DNA of 64,000 bases from UBA8752 sp002336475 (lineage in GTDB: Bacteria > Bacteroidota > Bacteroidia > Flavobacteriales_D > Sanyastnellaceae): contig OX044365.1 in NCBI GenBank assembly GCA_943846755.1, positions 2,046,001 to 2,110,000 on the forward strand, written 5' to 3'. Numbering within the stretch: position 1 is the stretch's first letter; each line of letters opens with the position of its first letter. A program made the position numbers and the translations under genes. Under the pieces are notes generated by a model that made no database searches, was not told the DNA's origin, and saw nothing but the letters and a program-made list of their open reading frames with translations. Positions 8,702 through 17,441 of the stretch are shown in pieces.

Positions 8702-9958
8702 ATGGATACGATGAATTTCCGTTTTGAGGGCCGCGCCAAGACATTGACCTATGCTTTGATGGGTCTGGGTGTGGTGGCGCTTATTTCTGGCTTCCTCTCA
8801 GATGACAGTCATGGTCATCAGCGTTTTTGGGCCAACATGCTGGTCAATGGTTTCTTCTTTTTCTCGCTCGCATTGGGTGCGTTGTTTTTCTACGCATTGC
8901 AGTACGCCACCGAAAGTGGCTGGAGCGCGGTGTTGAAGCGTTTGTTCGAGGCGATTTATGGTTTCCTGCCCTATGGCGCAGCGATGATCTTGATTGTGTT
9001 GCTCGCAGGACAATTTCACTTGCACCACCTGTACCATTGGATGGACCACACTCTGTATTATGAGTTCTTGCTTCCTGACGGTTCTTACAGCCATGAAGAA
9101 GCCGCAGGTGCAGTGGCCAACCCGAATTTCGACTACATCATCGCCAACAAGAGTGCTTATTTGAACGGCAGCTTCTTTTGGGTGCGCACCTTGGTCTACA
9201 TCGCCACCTTCTTGATTTTCGCGCGCATGTTCCGCAAATGGAGCTTGGCTGAGGATGAAGTGGGCGGCACGGATTTGCACTACAAGATGTACCGCCGTGG
9301 TGCCTTGTTCTTGGTGTTTTTCGCGGTGTTCAGTTCCACCCTGTCTTGGGACTGGATCATGTCCATTGACACGCACTGGTTCTCTACGCTCTTTGGATGG
9401 TACATCTTCAGTGGAATGTGGGTGAGCATGCTCATTTTCGCCACAGTGACATTGACCTGGCTGCGTTCCAAGGGGTATTTTCCTGAGGTCAATGAGAGCC
9501 ACATGCACGACATGGGCAAGTGGGTCTTTGCCATTTCCATGCTGTGGAGCTACTTGTGGTTCTCGCAGTTCATGTTGATTTGGTACTCCAACATTCCGGA
9601 GGAAGTCACTTATTACATCGCCCGAATGTTCACCAACTATAAGGTGCCTTTCATCGGCATGTTCTTTGTGAATTTCGCGATTCCCTTCTACGTTTTGGTG
9701 GCGCGGGATGCCAAGCGAAACCCGTATTTCCTCATTCCAGTCTCGTTTCTCATTTTTTGTGGGCACTACACGGACGTGTATTTGCTCGTCGTACCCGGAA
9801 CCCTGCACGACCACGCGCATTTTGGGTTCTTTGAATGGGGAAGTTTCCTCGGGTTCTTGGGATTGTTCATCCATGTGACGTTGCGGAGGCTGGCTTCCGC
9901 TCCACTCATACCGGTGAACCACCCTTATCTCGAGGAATCAAAAGCCCTTCACTATTGA
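8702..9958 (+). CDS. actF: Alternative complex III NrfD-like membrane subunit ActF
   Basis: A 418-residue membrane protein with about ten hydrophobic segments and the family stretches WFSTLFGWYIFSGMWVS and LWSYLWFSQFMLIWYSNIPEE. It belongs to the ActF group, the second NrfD-like subunit of alternative complex III. Together with ActC it forms the quinol-side membrane sector. Position between actE and coxB and an 17-base gap to coxB fit the usual operon order. Confidence 0.93.
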   Translation: MDTMNFRFEGRAKTLTYALMGLGVVALISGFLSDDSHGHQRFWANMLVNGFFFFSLALGALFFYALQYATESGWSAVLKRLFEAIYGFLPYGAAMILIVLLAGQFHLHHLYHWMDHTLYYEFLLPDGSYSHEEAAGAVANPNFDYIIANKSAYLNGSFFWVRTLVYIATFLIFARMFRKWSLAEDEVGGTDLHYKMYRRGALFLVFFAVFSSTLSWDWIMSIDTHWFSTLFGWYIFSGMWVSMLIFATVTLTWLRSKGYFPEVNESHMHDMGKWVFAISMLWSYLWFSQFMLIWYSNIPEEVTYYIARMFTNYKVPFIGMFFVNFAIPFYVLVARDAKRNPYFLIPVSFLIFCGHYTDVYLLVVPGTLHDHAHFGFFEWGSFLGFLGLFIHVTLRRLASAPLIPVNHPYLEESKALHY

Positions 9959-9975
9959 CCCATCACTGAGGCACC

Positions 9976-11493
9976 ATGCAATTGCTCATCCTCCTTGTCG
10001 TCATCGTTGGCATCGTTGCTCTAGGGCAGCTGGCGAAGGTTTACGAACTCTCTTCCCGCCTTTCAGGGCGCCGCGAAGAAGACATCTCTCATGCGGATAC
10101 CCGCTTGAATGCCAATCTGTGGTTGGTGTTTATGGTCGGCTTTTTCGCATCGGTCATTTACCTCTTCGTGGTTTACGGTGATTATGCACCGCCCCCGGCT
10201 TCAGTGCACGGTGTGCAGTTGGACTGGCTGATGAGCTTCAACATTTGGATCATCACAGCGGTGTTCTTCTTGGTGAACACCCTGCTTTTCGTCTTTGCGT
10301 GGAAGTATGCCTACGACAAGGATCGCAAGGCGACTTTCTTTCCGCACGACAACCGTTTGGAGTTAATCTGGACGGTCATTCCTTCCATTGTCTTGGCCGT
10401 GATCATCATTTATGGCTTGCAGACTTGGAACGACATGACAGGCGAGGCTTCGGCTGAGGCCTTGAAAGTGGAGCTCTATTCAAAGCAGTTTGACTGGACC
10501 GCCCGTTATCCTGGTAAGGATGGCGAGTTTGGACAATCCAACTACAACCTCATTACTCCGATGAACCCCATGGGCATCATCACTGGTGAGGGGGTGGAAG
10601 ATGCCATGGCTGACATCGAGAAGCAGATTGCCACCTTGAGGGGCGATTTGGCGATGGAAAAGGGATTGTTGTTGGTTGAACGTGCACGGTTGGTGGCCAA
10701 CATGGCCGAGGATGACCACGGCCACGGAGGCCATGGTCACGGCGACCACGCGGACCACGGCGATGACGGTCACGGCGACCACGCAGACCATGATCACGGC
10801 GACCATGGGGACGACGCACACGCAGACCACGATCACGGCGACCACGCGGATCATGGACATGAAAGCGATGGCTTAACGGCTGCTGCAGAAGCTCGCATTG
10901 CTGAAATTGATCACATTCTGGAGCACAACGCTGAGGGGCTGCTCATCATGACAGATGCCCAGGTGGAAGCGAAGCAAGACAAGTTGAAGCGCTTGATGCG
11001 TCACCGCCAACGGATTTCAGAGATCAGCAGTTTCACTTTCGAAAGTGGGTTGAGCAGCTTTGATACGGGCAGGGACGACCAGGTGGTCAAAGGTGAATTC
11101 CACCTTCCTGTTGGTGAGGAAGTGGAGTTTGTCTTCCGAAGCCGCGATGTGATTCACTCGGCATTCATGCCCCACTTCCGTGCTCAAATGAATACGGTCC
11201 CGGGTGTACCGACGCGTTTCAAGATGACGCCAACGATCACCACAGACAGCATGCGGACGATTTTGGATGACCCCGAATTCAGTTACATCCTGCTTTGTAA
11301 TAAAGTTTGTGGCGCGGCCCACTTCAATATGAAAATGGAGATCATCATCGAAAGCCGTGAGGAATACGATGCTTGGCTCGAGCAACAGGACGCCTTCCTC
11401 GTGGACGAGGTAACGCCTTCCGAGCCAGAAAACGAACCCATGCCATCCGCTGATGTTGATACAGAGGGCGGAGAAATGGCCATGATCCACTGA
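9976..11493 (+). CDS. coxB: Cytochrome c oxidase subunit II with a long His-rich insert
   Basis: The 505-residue protein has an N-terminal hydrophobic segment, the two-helix hairpin (about 82-148, with WTVIPSIVLAVI) and a CuA domain. CuA ligands can be seen as CNKVCGAAHFNM (C441, C445, H449, M452) with H394 upstream. Between hairpin and CuA domain, about residues 195-350, lies a large insert. It contains coiled-coil-like helices on both sides of a His/Asp/Gly run at 248-295 with 17 histidines in 48 residues, and it makes the protein markedly longer than a standard subunit II. The subunit accepts electrons from cytochrome c or ActE and passes them to subunit I. It precedes coxA by 20 bases. 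Confidence 0.95.
   Translation: MQLLILLVVIVGIVALGQLAKVYELSSRLSGRREEDISHADTRLNANLWLVFMVGFFASVIYLFVVYGDYAPPPASVHGVQLDWLMSFNIWIITAVFFLVNTLLFVFAWKYAYDKDRKATFFPHDNRLELIWTVIPSIVLAVIIIYGLQTWNDMTGEASAEALKVELYSKQFDWTARYPGKDGEFGQSNYNLITPMNPMGIITGEGVEDAMADIEKQIATLRGDLAMEKGLLLVERARLVANMAEDDHGHGGHGHGDHADHGDDGHGDHADHDHGDHGDDAHADHDHGDHADHGHESDGLTAAAEARIAEIDHILEHNAEGLLIMTDAQVEAKQDKLKRLMRHRQRISEISSFTFESGLSSFDTGRDDQVVKGEFHLPVGEEVEFVFRSRDVIHSAFMPHFRAQMNTVPGVPTRFKMTPTITTDSMRTILDDPEFSYILLCNKVCGAAHFNMKMEIIIESREEYDAWLEQQDAFLVDEVTPSEPENEPMPSADVDTEGGEMAMIH
10717..10860 (+). repeat. Degenerate in-frame repeat encoding a His/Asp/Gly tract
   Basis: A run of degenerate six- to nine-base units such as GGCGACCACGCGGACCAC encodes residues 248-295 of CoxB. 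The units keep the reading frame but vary in spelling, so this is an expanded coding repeat rather than a CRISPR or a satellite. Units of this type can change in number by slippage. Confidence 0.8.
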
Positions 11494-11513
11494 ACCCCTT
11501 CGAATAGGAAATT

Positions 11514-13268
11514 ATGGGAGCACACGCACACCACAAGGAGAGTTTTGTCTCCAAGTACGTTTTCAGTCAGGATCACAAGATGATCTCGAAGCAGTTCCTC
11601 GTGACGGCTGTTTTCATGGGGATCGTTGCAGTAGCCCTGTCGGTATTTTTCCGCTTGCAGTTGGGTTGGCCAGGTCAGCCTTTCAGCGTGCTGGAGACGT
11701 TCCTCGGAAAGTGGGCGCCAGGAGGCGTACTTGACCGCAACGCGTATCTCGCATTGGTGACCATTCACGGCACCATTATGGTCTTCTTTGTCTTGACGGG
11801 AGGATTGAGCGGAACGTTTTCTAACCTGTTGATACCACTGCAGATTGGTGCACGGGACATGGCGTCAGGCTTCTTGAACATGTTGAGCTACTGGTTCTTC
11901 CTTGTGTCGAGCCTGATCATGATCTTCTCTTTGTTCGTGGAAGGAGGAGCCGCCTCTGGTGGTTGGACGGTGTATCCACCGTTGAGTGCCCTTCCACAGG
12001 CGATGCCGGGCTCAGGTACTGGAATGACATTGTGGTTGATTTCCATGGTGCTGTTTGTAGCAAGCTCCTTGCTGGGTGGATTGAATTACATCGTGACTGT
12101 GATCAACCTGCGCACCAAAGGCATGAAAATGTTGCGGTTGCCTTTGACCATTTGGGCGTTCCTCATCACGGCGATTCTCGGTGTTCTGAGTTTCCCTGTT
12201 TTGGTGTCAGCAGTGGTGTTGTTGCTCATGGACCGTTCCATGGGAACGGCATTCTATTTGAGTGACATCTTCATTGGAGGAGAGGCTTTGGATGTAACGG
12301 GCGGATCTCCCATTCTGTACCAGCACTTGTTCTGGTTCCTGGGTCACCCAGAGGTGTACATCGTGTTGCTGCCTGCTCTGGGCATCAGCTCCGAGGTCAT
12401 CGCGACCAATGCACGGAAGCCGATTTTCGGTTACCGCGCCATGATTGGTTCTATCCTCGCGATTGGCTTCTTGAGTTTCATCGTGTGGGGCCACCACATG
12501 TTTGTAACGGGCATGAACCCGTTCATCGGATCGGTCTTCGTGTTCACGACATTGTTGATTGCCATTCCATCGGCGGTCAAGGCGTTTAACTACATCACAA
12601 CGCTGTGGCAAGGGAACTTGCGCTTCACACCGGCCATGCTCTTCTCTATCGGACTTGTGAGCACGTTTGTGACAGGAGGTGTCACGGGCATCATCTTGGC
12701 AGACTCTGCTTTGGACGTTTCAGTGCACGACACCTACTTCGTTGTGGCGCACTTCCACATTGTGATGGGCATGTCGGCCATCTTTGGAATGTTGGCTGGC
12801 GTGTACCATTGGTTCCCGAAGATGTTTGGCCGCATGCTGAACACGAAGTTGGGCTTTGCCCACTTCTGGTTGACCATTGTGTGTGGTTATGGCGTGTTCT
12901 TCCCGATGCACTTCGTGGGCATGGCAGGAGCACCGCGTCGTTACTATGAGTACAGCGCATTTGAGTTCTTGAGCACTACTGCAGATTTGAATCCTGTGAT
13001 TTCAGTCTTTGCGATTGTAGGGGCGATTTCACAGTTGCTGTTCCTGTTCAACTTCTTCTACAGCATCTTCCGCGGTCAAGAAGCCACAGAGAACCCTTGG
13101 GATGCCAATACGCTCGAATGGACGACGCCTGTGGCGCACGTTCACGGCAACTGGCCTGGAGCACTGCCCGAGGTGCACCGCTGGGCTTACGACTACAGCA
13201 ACCCTGCTTTTGAAGAGGACTTTGTGCCGCAAACCGTACCACTTGGGGACGGTGAGGAGGAGCACTGA
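11514..13268 (+). CDS. coxA: Cytochrome c oxidase subunit I
   Basis: The 584-residue catalytic subunit of a heme-copper oxidase, with about twelve membrane helices. Ligand motifs are in place: HGTIMVFFVLTGG for the low-spin heme, FLGHPEVYIVLLP with the CuB histidine and the cross-linked tyrosine, the HHMF pair for CuB, and HDTYFVVAHFHIVMG for the high-spin and low-spin hemes. It reduces oxygen to water and pumps protons. Subunit III is not encoded next to it. The operon ends 20 bases later at a strong terminator. Confidence 0.96.
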   Translation: MGAHAHHKESFVSKYVFSQDHKMISKQFLVTAVFMGIVAVALSVFFRLQLGWPGQPFSVLETFLGKWAPGGVLDRNAYLALVTIHGTIMVFFVLTGGLSGTFSNLLIPLQIGARDMASGFLNMLSYWFFLVSSLIMIFSLFVEGGAASGGWTVYPPLSALPQAMPGSGTGMTLWLISMVLFVASSLLGGLNYIVTVINLRTKGMKMLRLPLTIWAFLITAILGVLSFPVLVSAVVLLLMDRSMGTAFYLSDIFIGGEALDVTGGSPILYQHLFWFLGHPEVYIVLLPALGISSEVIATNARKPIFGYRAMIGSILAIGFLSFIVWGHHMFVTGMNPFIGSVFVFTTLLIAIPSAVKAFNYITTLWQGNLRFTPAMLFSIGLVSTFVTGGVTGIILADSALDVSVHDTYFVVAHFHIVMGMSAIFGMLAGVYHWFPKMFGRMLNTKLGFAHFWLTIVCGYGVFFPMHFVGMAGAPRRYYEYSAFEFLSTTADLNPVISVFAIVGAISQLLFLFNFFYSIFRGQEATENPWDANTLEWTTPVAHVHGNWPGALPEVHRWAYDYSNPAFEEDFVPQTVPLGDGEEEH

Positions 13269-13288
13269 TCTCGTTGCAACTGACATTG

Positions 13289-13325
13289 AAAAGGGCCTTT
13301 CCCACCGGGGAAGGCCCTTTTTGTG
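13289..13325 (+). terminator. Rho-independent terminator of the act-cox operon
   Basis: A near-perfect hairpin: AAAAGGGCCTT at 13289-13299 pairs with AAGGCCCTTTT at 13311-13321, extended inward by CCC/GGG around an ACC loop, and followed by a T-run. It also excludes the GTG at 13323 as a sensible ruvB start, since that codon lies in the terminator tail. Confidence 0.9.
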
Positions 13326-13382
13326 TACAAGGGGAGGGTGCAGGGTGGATGTGATGTCGCCGGGGGTCCCGAACTTGCTGCT

Positions 13383-14408
13383 ATGGAGGACTTCGATTTA
13401 CGGGGTGCGGCAGAGGGCCACAGCGACGGTGAAGTTGAGCGTGTGCTCAGGCCTTCGGGCTTTGAAGAATTCGCTGGACAGCGCGAGGCACTCGACAACC
13501 TCGAGATTTTTGTGAAGGCGGCATCACGAAGGGGGGAGTCTATGGACCACGTTTTATTTCATGGACCTCCTGGATTGGGAAAGACCACGTTGGCCAACAT
13601 CGTAGCGGCTGAGTTGGGTGTTTCGATCAAGACTACAAGTGGCCCAGTGCTGGACAAGCCTGGAGACTTGGCGGGATTGTTGACGGGGCTCGATTCCAAG
13701 GATGTGTTGTTCATCGACGAGATCCACCGTTTGAGTCCCATTGTAGAGGAGTACCTCTACAGCGCCATGGAGGACTATCGGATTGACTTGGTCATCGATA
13801 CCGGCCCCAATGCGCGCACTGTGCAGATTGATTTGGAGCCATTCACCCTCATCGGTGCAACGACGCGAAGTGGTTTATTGACGGCCCCGTTGCGTGCCCG
13901 GTTTGGGATCAATCTGCGTCTGCACTACTACGACGCCGAGACATTGACCGGGATTGTGCAGCGCAGCGCAGGGTTGTTGGGAATTCCAATTGACCACGGA
14001 GCTGCTTATGAGATTGCCGGCCGGAGCCGCGGTACACCGCGTATCGCGAATGCGCTGTTGCGCCGTGTAAGAGATTTTGCCGAAATCAAAGGGGACGGCA
14101 CCATAGAACCGGGCATTACCAAGTTTGCCTTGGACGCGCTAAATGTGGACCAAAAGGGGCTCGATGAAATGGACAACCGCATTCTGGGGACCCTCATCGA
14201 CAAATTCAAAGGGGGACCTGTAGGGATCAGTACCATAGCTACTGCTGTGGGAGAGAATGGCGGGACCCTCGAAGAGGTGTATGAGCCGTTTTTGATCCAG
14301 CAAGGGTTTTTGGTGCGGACGCCGCGAGGCCGCCAGGCCACCGATGCGGCTTACCGCCACCTCGGCAGGGTGCCCAATGCGGGCGGTGGACTGTTTGATG
14401 CGGGCTGA
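13383..14408 (+). CDS. ruvB: Holliday junction branch migration ATPase RuvB
   Basis: The 341-residue protein has the RuvB pattern: an N-terminal LRPSGFEEFAGQ motif, Walker A GPPGLGKTTL, Walker B LFIDEIHRLS, the AAA+ sensor region with TLIGATTRSG, and a C-terminal winged helix ending in TPRGRQATDAAYRHLG. It drives branch migration of Holliday junctions together with RuvA, which is encoded 36 kb away at 49664. ATG 13383 gives the normal family length; the open frame runs upstream to 13323 but that overlaps the terminator of the cox operon. queG follows after 5 bases. Confidence 0.96.
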   Translation: MEDFDLRGAAEGHSDGEVERVLRPSGFEEFAGQREALDNLEIFVKAASRRGESMDHVLFHGPPGLGKTTLANIVAAELGVSIKTTSGPVLDKPGDLAGLLTGLDSKDVLFIDEIHRLSPIVEEYLYSAMEDYRIDLVIDTGPNARTVQIDLEPFTLIGATTRSGLLTAPLRARFGINLRLHYYDAETLTGIVQRSAGLLGIPIDHGAAYEIAGRSRGTPRIANALLRRVRDFAEIKGDGTIEPGITKFALDALNVDQKGLDEMDNRILGTLIDKFKGGPVGISTIATAVGENGGTLEEVYEPFLIQQGFLVRTPRGRQATDAAYRHLGRVPNAGGGLFDAG

Positions 14409-14413
14409 TTGCC

Positions 14414-15376
14414 ATGGGACGCACCCGACACATTGGTGAGGAGCGTGCTGACCGCATTCGGATGTGGGCCGCTGAACTGGGGTTTACGGCAGTGGGATTT
14501 TCACGCGCTGAGCGGTTGGATTCCGAGGAAAGCCGCTTGGAGAAGTGGCTGGCGGAGGGGCGGCACGGTGAGATGGGTTACTTGGAGAGAAACTTTGACA
14601 AGCGCCTCGACCCGACTTTGCTGGTGCCAGGCACCAAAACAGTGATCAGCCTGCTGTACAACCATTACTCAGATGTTGTTCAGGAGGACCCAGAGGCACC
14701 GCGAATCTCGTCCTATGCTTTTGGTGAGGACTACCACCATGTAGTCAAATGGAAGCTCAAGGAGGTCCTTAAATGGATGCGCCGCGACTGGGGAGCGGTT
14801 GAAGGCCGTGTTTTTGTGGACTCTGCGCCGATTCTCGAACGGGCGTGGGCCGCGCGTTCGGGTTTAGGGTGGATTGGCAAACACGGCCTGATGCTCAACA
14901 AGCAGGGTGGCAGCCATTTCTTCCTAGGGGAGATTTTGGTCGACTTGGAGCTTCCAGCAGATGGGCCAGTGACCGACCATTGTGGGTCTTGCACGCGGTG
15001 CATTGACGCCTGTCCGACGGGCGCCATCATCCGCCCGCAGGTATTGGATGGCAGCAAGTGCATCAGTTATTTCACGATTGAGCTGCGGGATGGACTGCCC
15101 GAAGCCATGTCTGGGAAATTTGAGAATTGGATGTTCGGTTGCGACATCTGTCAGGAAGTGTGTCCGTGGAACCGCCATGCAAAGCCCCATTCGGAGCCTG
15201 CGTTTGTCCCTCAACCCGAGCTGTTGCGCATGACGCGCAAAGACTGGGTCGACCTTCAGGAAGAAACTTTTGATACGCTGTTCAAGAAGAGTCCTGTCCA
15301 ACGCACGGGATACGCGGGTCTCAAGCGGAACATCGCGTTTTTGGACACCCAGCGCGATACGGGCGAAGGCGCTTAG
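14414..15376 (+). CDS. queG: Epoxyqueuosine reductase QueG
   Basis: The 320-residue enzyme performs the last step of queuosine synthesis on tRNA, reducing epoxyqueuosine to queuosine with cobalamin and two 4Fe-4S clusters. Family marks are VDSAPILERAWAARSGLGWIGKHG, the first cluster group CGSCTRCIDACPTGAI (about 193-208) and the second group CDICQEVCPWN (about 243-253). It follows ruvB closely. Its stop codon overlaps that of trhO on the other strand (TTAG at 15373-15376), so the genes converge with no room for a terminator between them. Confidence 0.95.
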   Translation: MGRTRHIGEERADRIRMWAAELGFTAVGFSRAERLDSEESRLEKWLAEGRHGEMGYLERNFDKRLDPTLLVPGTKTVISLLYNHYSDVVQEDPEAPRISSYAFGEDYHHVVKWKLKEVLKWMRRDWGAVEGRVFVDSAPILERAWAARSGLGWIGKHGLMLNKQGGSHFFLGEILVDLELPADGPVTDHCGSCTRCIDACPTGAIIRPQVLDGSKCISYFTIELRDGLPEAMSGKFENWMFGCDICQEVCPWNRHAKPHSEPAFVPQPELLRMTRKDWVDLQEETFDTLFKKSPVQRTGYAGLKRNIAFLDTQRDTGEGA

Positions 15377-16410
15377 TGCCGTTTGGCCACACGGGCTTTT
15401 ACGGGCTGCTTCAATGTGCGGCGTTGTGGCCGGGTACCTTGACGCTGGGCTTTTTGTTCTTGGGGAGGCAAGGCCACGAAATCCTTGCAATTGCTCCCAC
15501 ATGTGTTGTTCATGTCGTTGGCGCATGAGGGACACTGCACCATCAGAACGTTGCAAGCGGAATTGGCACAATTGGTCACATGGTCACAGGCAGTGCCGCA
15601 CTGGTGGCACTCGGCCACCACATCTTCAGAAACCCGCTCTGCCATGCGCTCATCAAAGACAAAATTCACGCCTTGGAATTGATTGTCCAGTCCTTGTGTT
15701 TTGACTTGACGGACATATTCAATAATGCCGCCTTCCAATTGGTGCACGTTGGGAAACCCTTTGTGTTTGAGGTAGGCGCTGGCTTTTTCACAACGGATGC
15801 CTCCGGTGCAATACAGGACGATGTTCTCGTCTCGTTTGTCGTCGAGCAGGGCTTCGACCTCCTTGATTTCATCGCGGAAGGTTTCGGAAGCGGGCAGGAC
15901 GGCACCTTTGAAATGGCCGACCTCACTTTCGTAATGGTTCCGCATGTCCACAATGACGGTGTCGGGCTGCTGGGCCAGCGCATTGAACTCTTCGGCAGAA
16001 ACATGTTGGCCGCAATCGGTCACATCGAAACCGTCGTCGTTAAGGCCATCGGCAACAATTTTGTCTCGAACCTTGATGATCAGTTTCAAAAAGCTCTTGT
16101 CGTTGCCTTCAATGGCGATGTTCAGCCTGGTGTTGTGCAGCCAATCAATGTCGTCTAATGTGCCTCGGAAGGTCTCCAGCTCGTCGCTGGGCAAACTGAG
16201 TTGCGCATTGATGCCTTCATTGCTGACGTAAATTCTTCCAAGAACACCGAGGGTATTCCAGACAGAGAAGAGGTGATTCCGCAAAAAGTCAGGGTTGGCG
16301 ACCTGGGCATAGCGGTAAAAACTCAATGTGGTACGCGGACGGCCGTCCTGCTCCAGCTTATGAAGCAGGGTTTCCTTGTCCCATTTGTTGTGGAGGTTAT
16401 GCTTCGACAC
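15373..16410 (-). CDS. trhO: tRNA uridine(34) hydroxylase TrhO (rhodanese-like)
   Basis: The 345-residue protein begins with the ferredoxin-like domain of this family (RTTLSFYRYAQVANP, LGVLGRIYVSNEGINAQ). A rhodanese domain follows with the catalytic cysteine in LYCTGGIRCEKA, then a cysteine-rich C-terminal part (CHQCGTACDHVTNCANSAC) that may bind zinc. TrhO makes 5-hydroxyuridine at the wobble base of tRNAs in an oxygen-dependent way. The start is GTG, only 5 bases after a TAnnTTTG-type box, so the mRNA may be leaderless. Being tail to tail with queG puts two wobble-base modification genes side by side. Confidence 0.94.
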   Translation of the reverse strand: MSKHNLHNKWDKETLLHKLEQDGRPRTTLSFYRYAQVANPDFLRNHLFSVWNTLGVLGRIYVSNEGINAQLSLPSDELETFRGTLDDIDWLHNTRLNIAIEGNDKSFLKLIIKVRDKIVADGLNDDGFDVTDCGQHVSAEEFNALAQQPDTVIVDMRNHYESEVGHFKGAVLPASETFRDEIKEVEALLDDKRDENIVLYCTGGIRCEKASAYLKHKGFPNVHQLEGGIIEYVRQVKTQGLDNQFQGVNFVFDERMAERVSEDVVAECHQCGTACDHVTNCANSACNVLMVQCPSCANDMNNTCGSNCKDFVALPPQEQKAQRQGTRPQRRTLKQPVKARVAKRH

Positions 16411-16415
16411 GGGAG

Positions 16416-16423
16416 CAAAAATA
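16416..16423 (-). promoter_or_regulatory. Putative -7 box of trhO
   Basis: On the minus strand TATTTTTG fits TAnnTTTG exactly and ends 5 bases before the GTG start of trhO. No TTG stands at the usual -33 distance. If used, transcription would begin at or within the start codon. A small inverted repeat, CCCTGACAGGG at 16425-16435, lies just upstream. Confidence 0.35.
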
Positions 16424-16477
16424 ACCCTGACAGGGCTGTAGGAATAGCCTCAAATACGAATTCATGATCGGGTGCCG

Positions 16478-16509
16478 TTTGGAGGGAGCACCCATTCAAG
16501 ATATCTTGA
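16478..16509 (+). promoter_or_regulatory. Putative promoter of the small gene at 16547
   Basis: TTTG at 16478-16481 and TATCTTGA at 16502-16509 are separated by 20 bases, the normal spacing for Bacteroidetes -33/-7 elements. The -7 box deviates from TAnnTTTG at two bases. The ATG follows 37 bases later. Confidence 0.35.
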
Positions 16510-16546
16510 AGCCACCTTACTGTTCTCAGAACGTGATTCACCGCCT

Positions 16547-16747
16547 ATGAAAATGTTGGAATACTGCCAGCGTGTCCTGTCCAAGGTCAGCTTCGATCGT
16601 CATCTGTTCGCCAAGGAATTGGCCAAAAGCATCAAAAGGTTGGAGCTTTCAGATGTTCAGCGGTTGCGGCAATGGTGCCAAGAGCAGTTTGGACAGCGTT
16701 ACCAGGACATTATTATGGCGACATTCCCTGCGCAGATCGCAGTATAA
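16547..16747 (+). CDS. Small helical protein, conserved-looking
   Basis: A 66-residue soluble protein with no signal peptide or membrane segment. It starts MKMLEYCQRVLSKVSFD and looks entirely helical (KELAKSIKRLELSDVQRL, then QWCQEQFGQRYQDII). Similar small proteins of this pattern seem familiar from other Bacteroidetes, but no function is known to me. ATG 16547 was chosen over the upstream ATG at 16472 because the upstream part is not protein-like and overlaps the promoter. It has its own promoter-like elements and a terminator, so it appears to be a single-gene transcript. Confidence 0.65.
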   Translation: MKMLEYCQRVLSKVSFDRHLFAKELAKSIKRLELSDVQRLRQWCQEQFGQRYQDIIMATFPAQIAV

Positions 16748-16768
16748 CCAGCGGTCTTAAAAAATTTC

Positions 16769-16806
16769 GAAGCCCAATTGGATCCGTCCAGTTGGGCTTT
16801 TTTGTG
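16769..16806. terminator. Terminator between converging genes
   Basis: AGCCCAATTGGA at 16771-16782 pairs with TCCAGTTGGGCT at 16787-16798 with one G-U pair, followed by a T-run on the plus strand and preceded by an A-run. It can serve both the small gene at 16547 and the minus-strand gene ending at 16837. Confidence 0.85.
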
Positions 16807-16836
16807 CTCGGACTTTGATCGTGAGGGAACCCCCGC

Positions 16837-17409
16837 TCAAAGGGGGTGCTCTTCGGCGCCTTCCAGGATGTAGTTCATCTGGTAAACGTCGTCTGCATTC
16901 AAGCGCACTTTGCCGTGAAAGGTCAGGCGCTCATCGGTTTGGTAGGTTCTGTGATCGCTGTCGGCGAAGCGCAGATCAATTACACTTTCTGGACCGGCGC
17001 CCCCGCAGAAAAAGCAATTCGCAAACGGATACCGGGAGAGCACATAAAAATCTTCATCCAAGTCTACAGGGATCACGTAACCCGTGATATAGACGTTTTT
17101 ACTTTCGGCCGCAAGGACCTGTTCGCCAAAGACGGGCTTCCAATAGTAGCTGTCGAGCTCCTCGAGATAGACGTCTTTGAAGTCGACATCGGCCAACGCT
17201 GCCCATGTCAATTCACTGTAGTCTGCTGGTGCGGGCTCTGGCAGGGTGACCATGGACGGTGGCGGCAAAACTTCTGCGGCCCTGGCCTTGGAGATGAGCG
17301 GCATGTCAAGCGCTTCGGGCGCGGGATGACAATATGAACTGAGGTCCATCGCGGCGAGGGCCACAATGCCGAGGACGGCATAAGCGAAACGTTGAAGGGT
17401 AAGCGCCAT
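16837..17409 (-). CDS. Exported DUF3299-like protein
   Basis: A 190-residue protein with an N-terminal hydrophobic stretch (AYAVLGIVALAAMDL) that may be a signal peptide or anchor. A central domain (about 75-185) resembles DUF3299: WAALADVDF, then VYITGYVIPVDLDEDFYVLSRYPF and the cysteine pair FANCFFCGGAGPES. In proteobacteria DUF3299 genes lie beside an ABC ATPase and FtsX-like permease in loci linked to zinc limitation (zrg-type). Here too it follows such a pair, 32 bases after the permease gene, which supports a common task, but a metal link is inference only. Confidence 0.6.
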   Translation of the reverse strand: MALTLQRFAYAVLGIVALAAMDLSSYCHPAPEALDMPLISKARAAEVLPPPSMVTLPEPAPADYSELTWAALADVDFKDVYLEELDSYYWKPVFGEQVLAAESKNVYITGYVIPVDLDEDFYVLSRYPFANCFFCGGAGPESVIDLRFADSDHRTYQTDERLTFHGKVRLNADDVYQMNYILEGAEEHPL

Positions 17410-17441
17410 GGCGTTAAGATAAGAAGGAGTGTCACGTGGGG

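Noticed and set aside
10717..10860. Short repeated units resembling a CRISPR or satellite
   Set aside because: Units are only 6-9 bases, spacers are absent, and the frame is kept within coxB; it is a coding repeat.
13323..13382. Upstream GTG start for ruvB
   Set aside because: The codon lies in the tail of the cox terminator and would add 20 residues not found in RuvB proteins.
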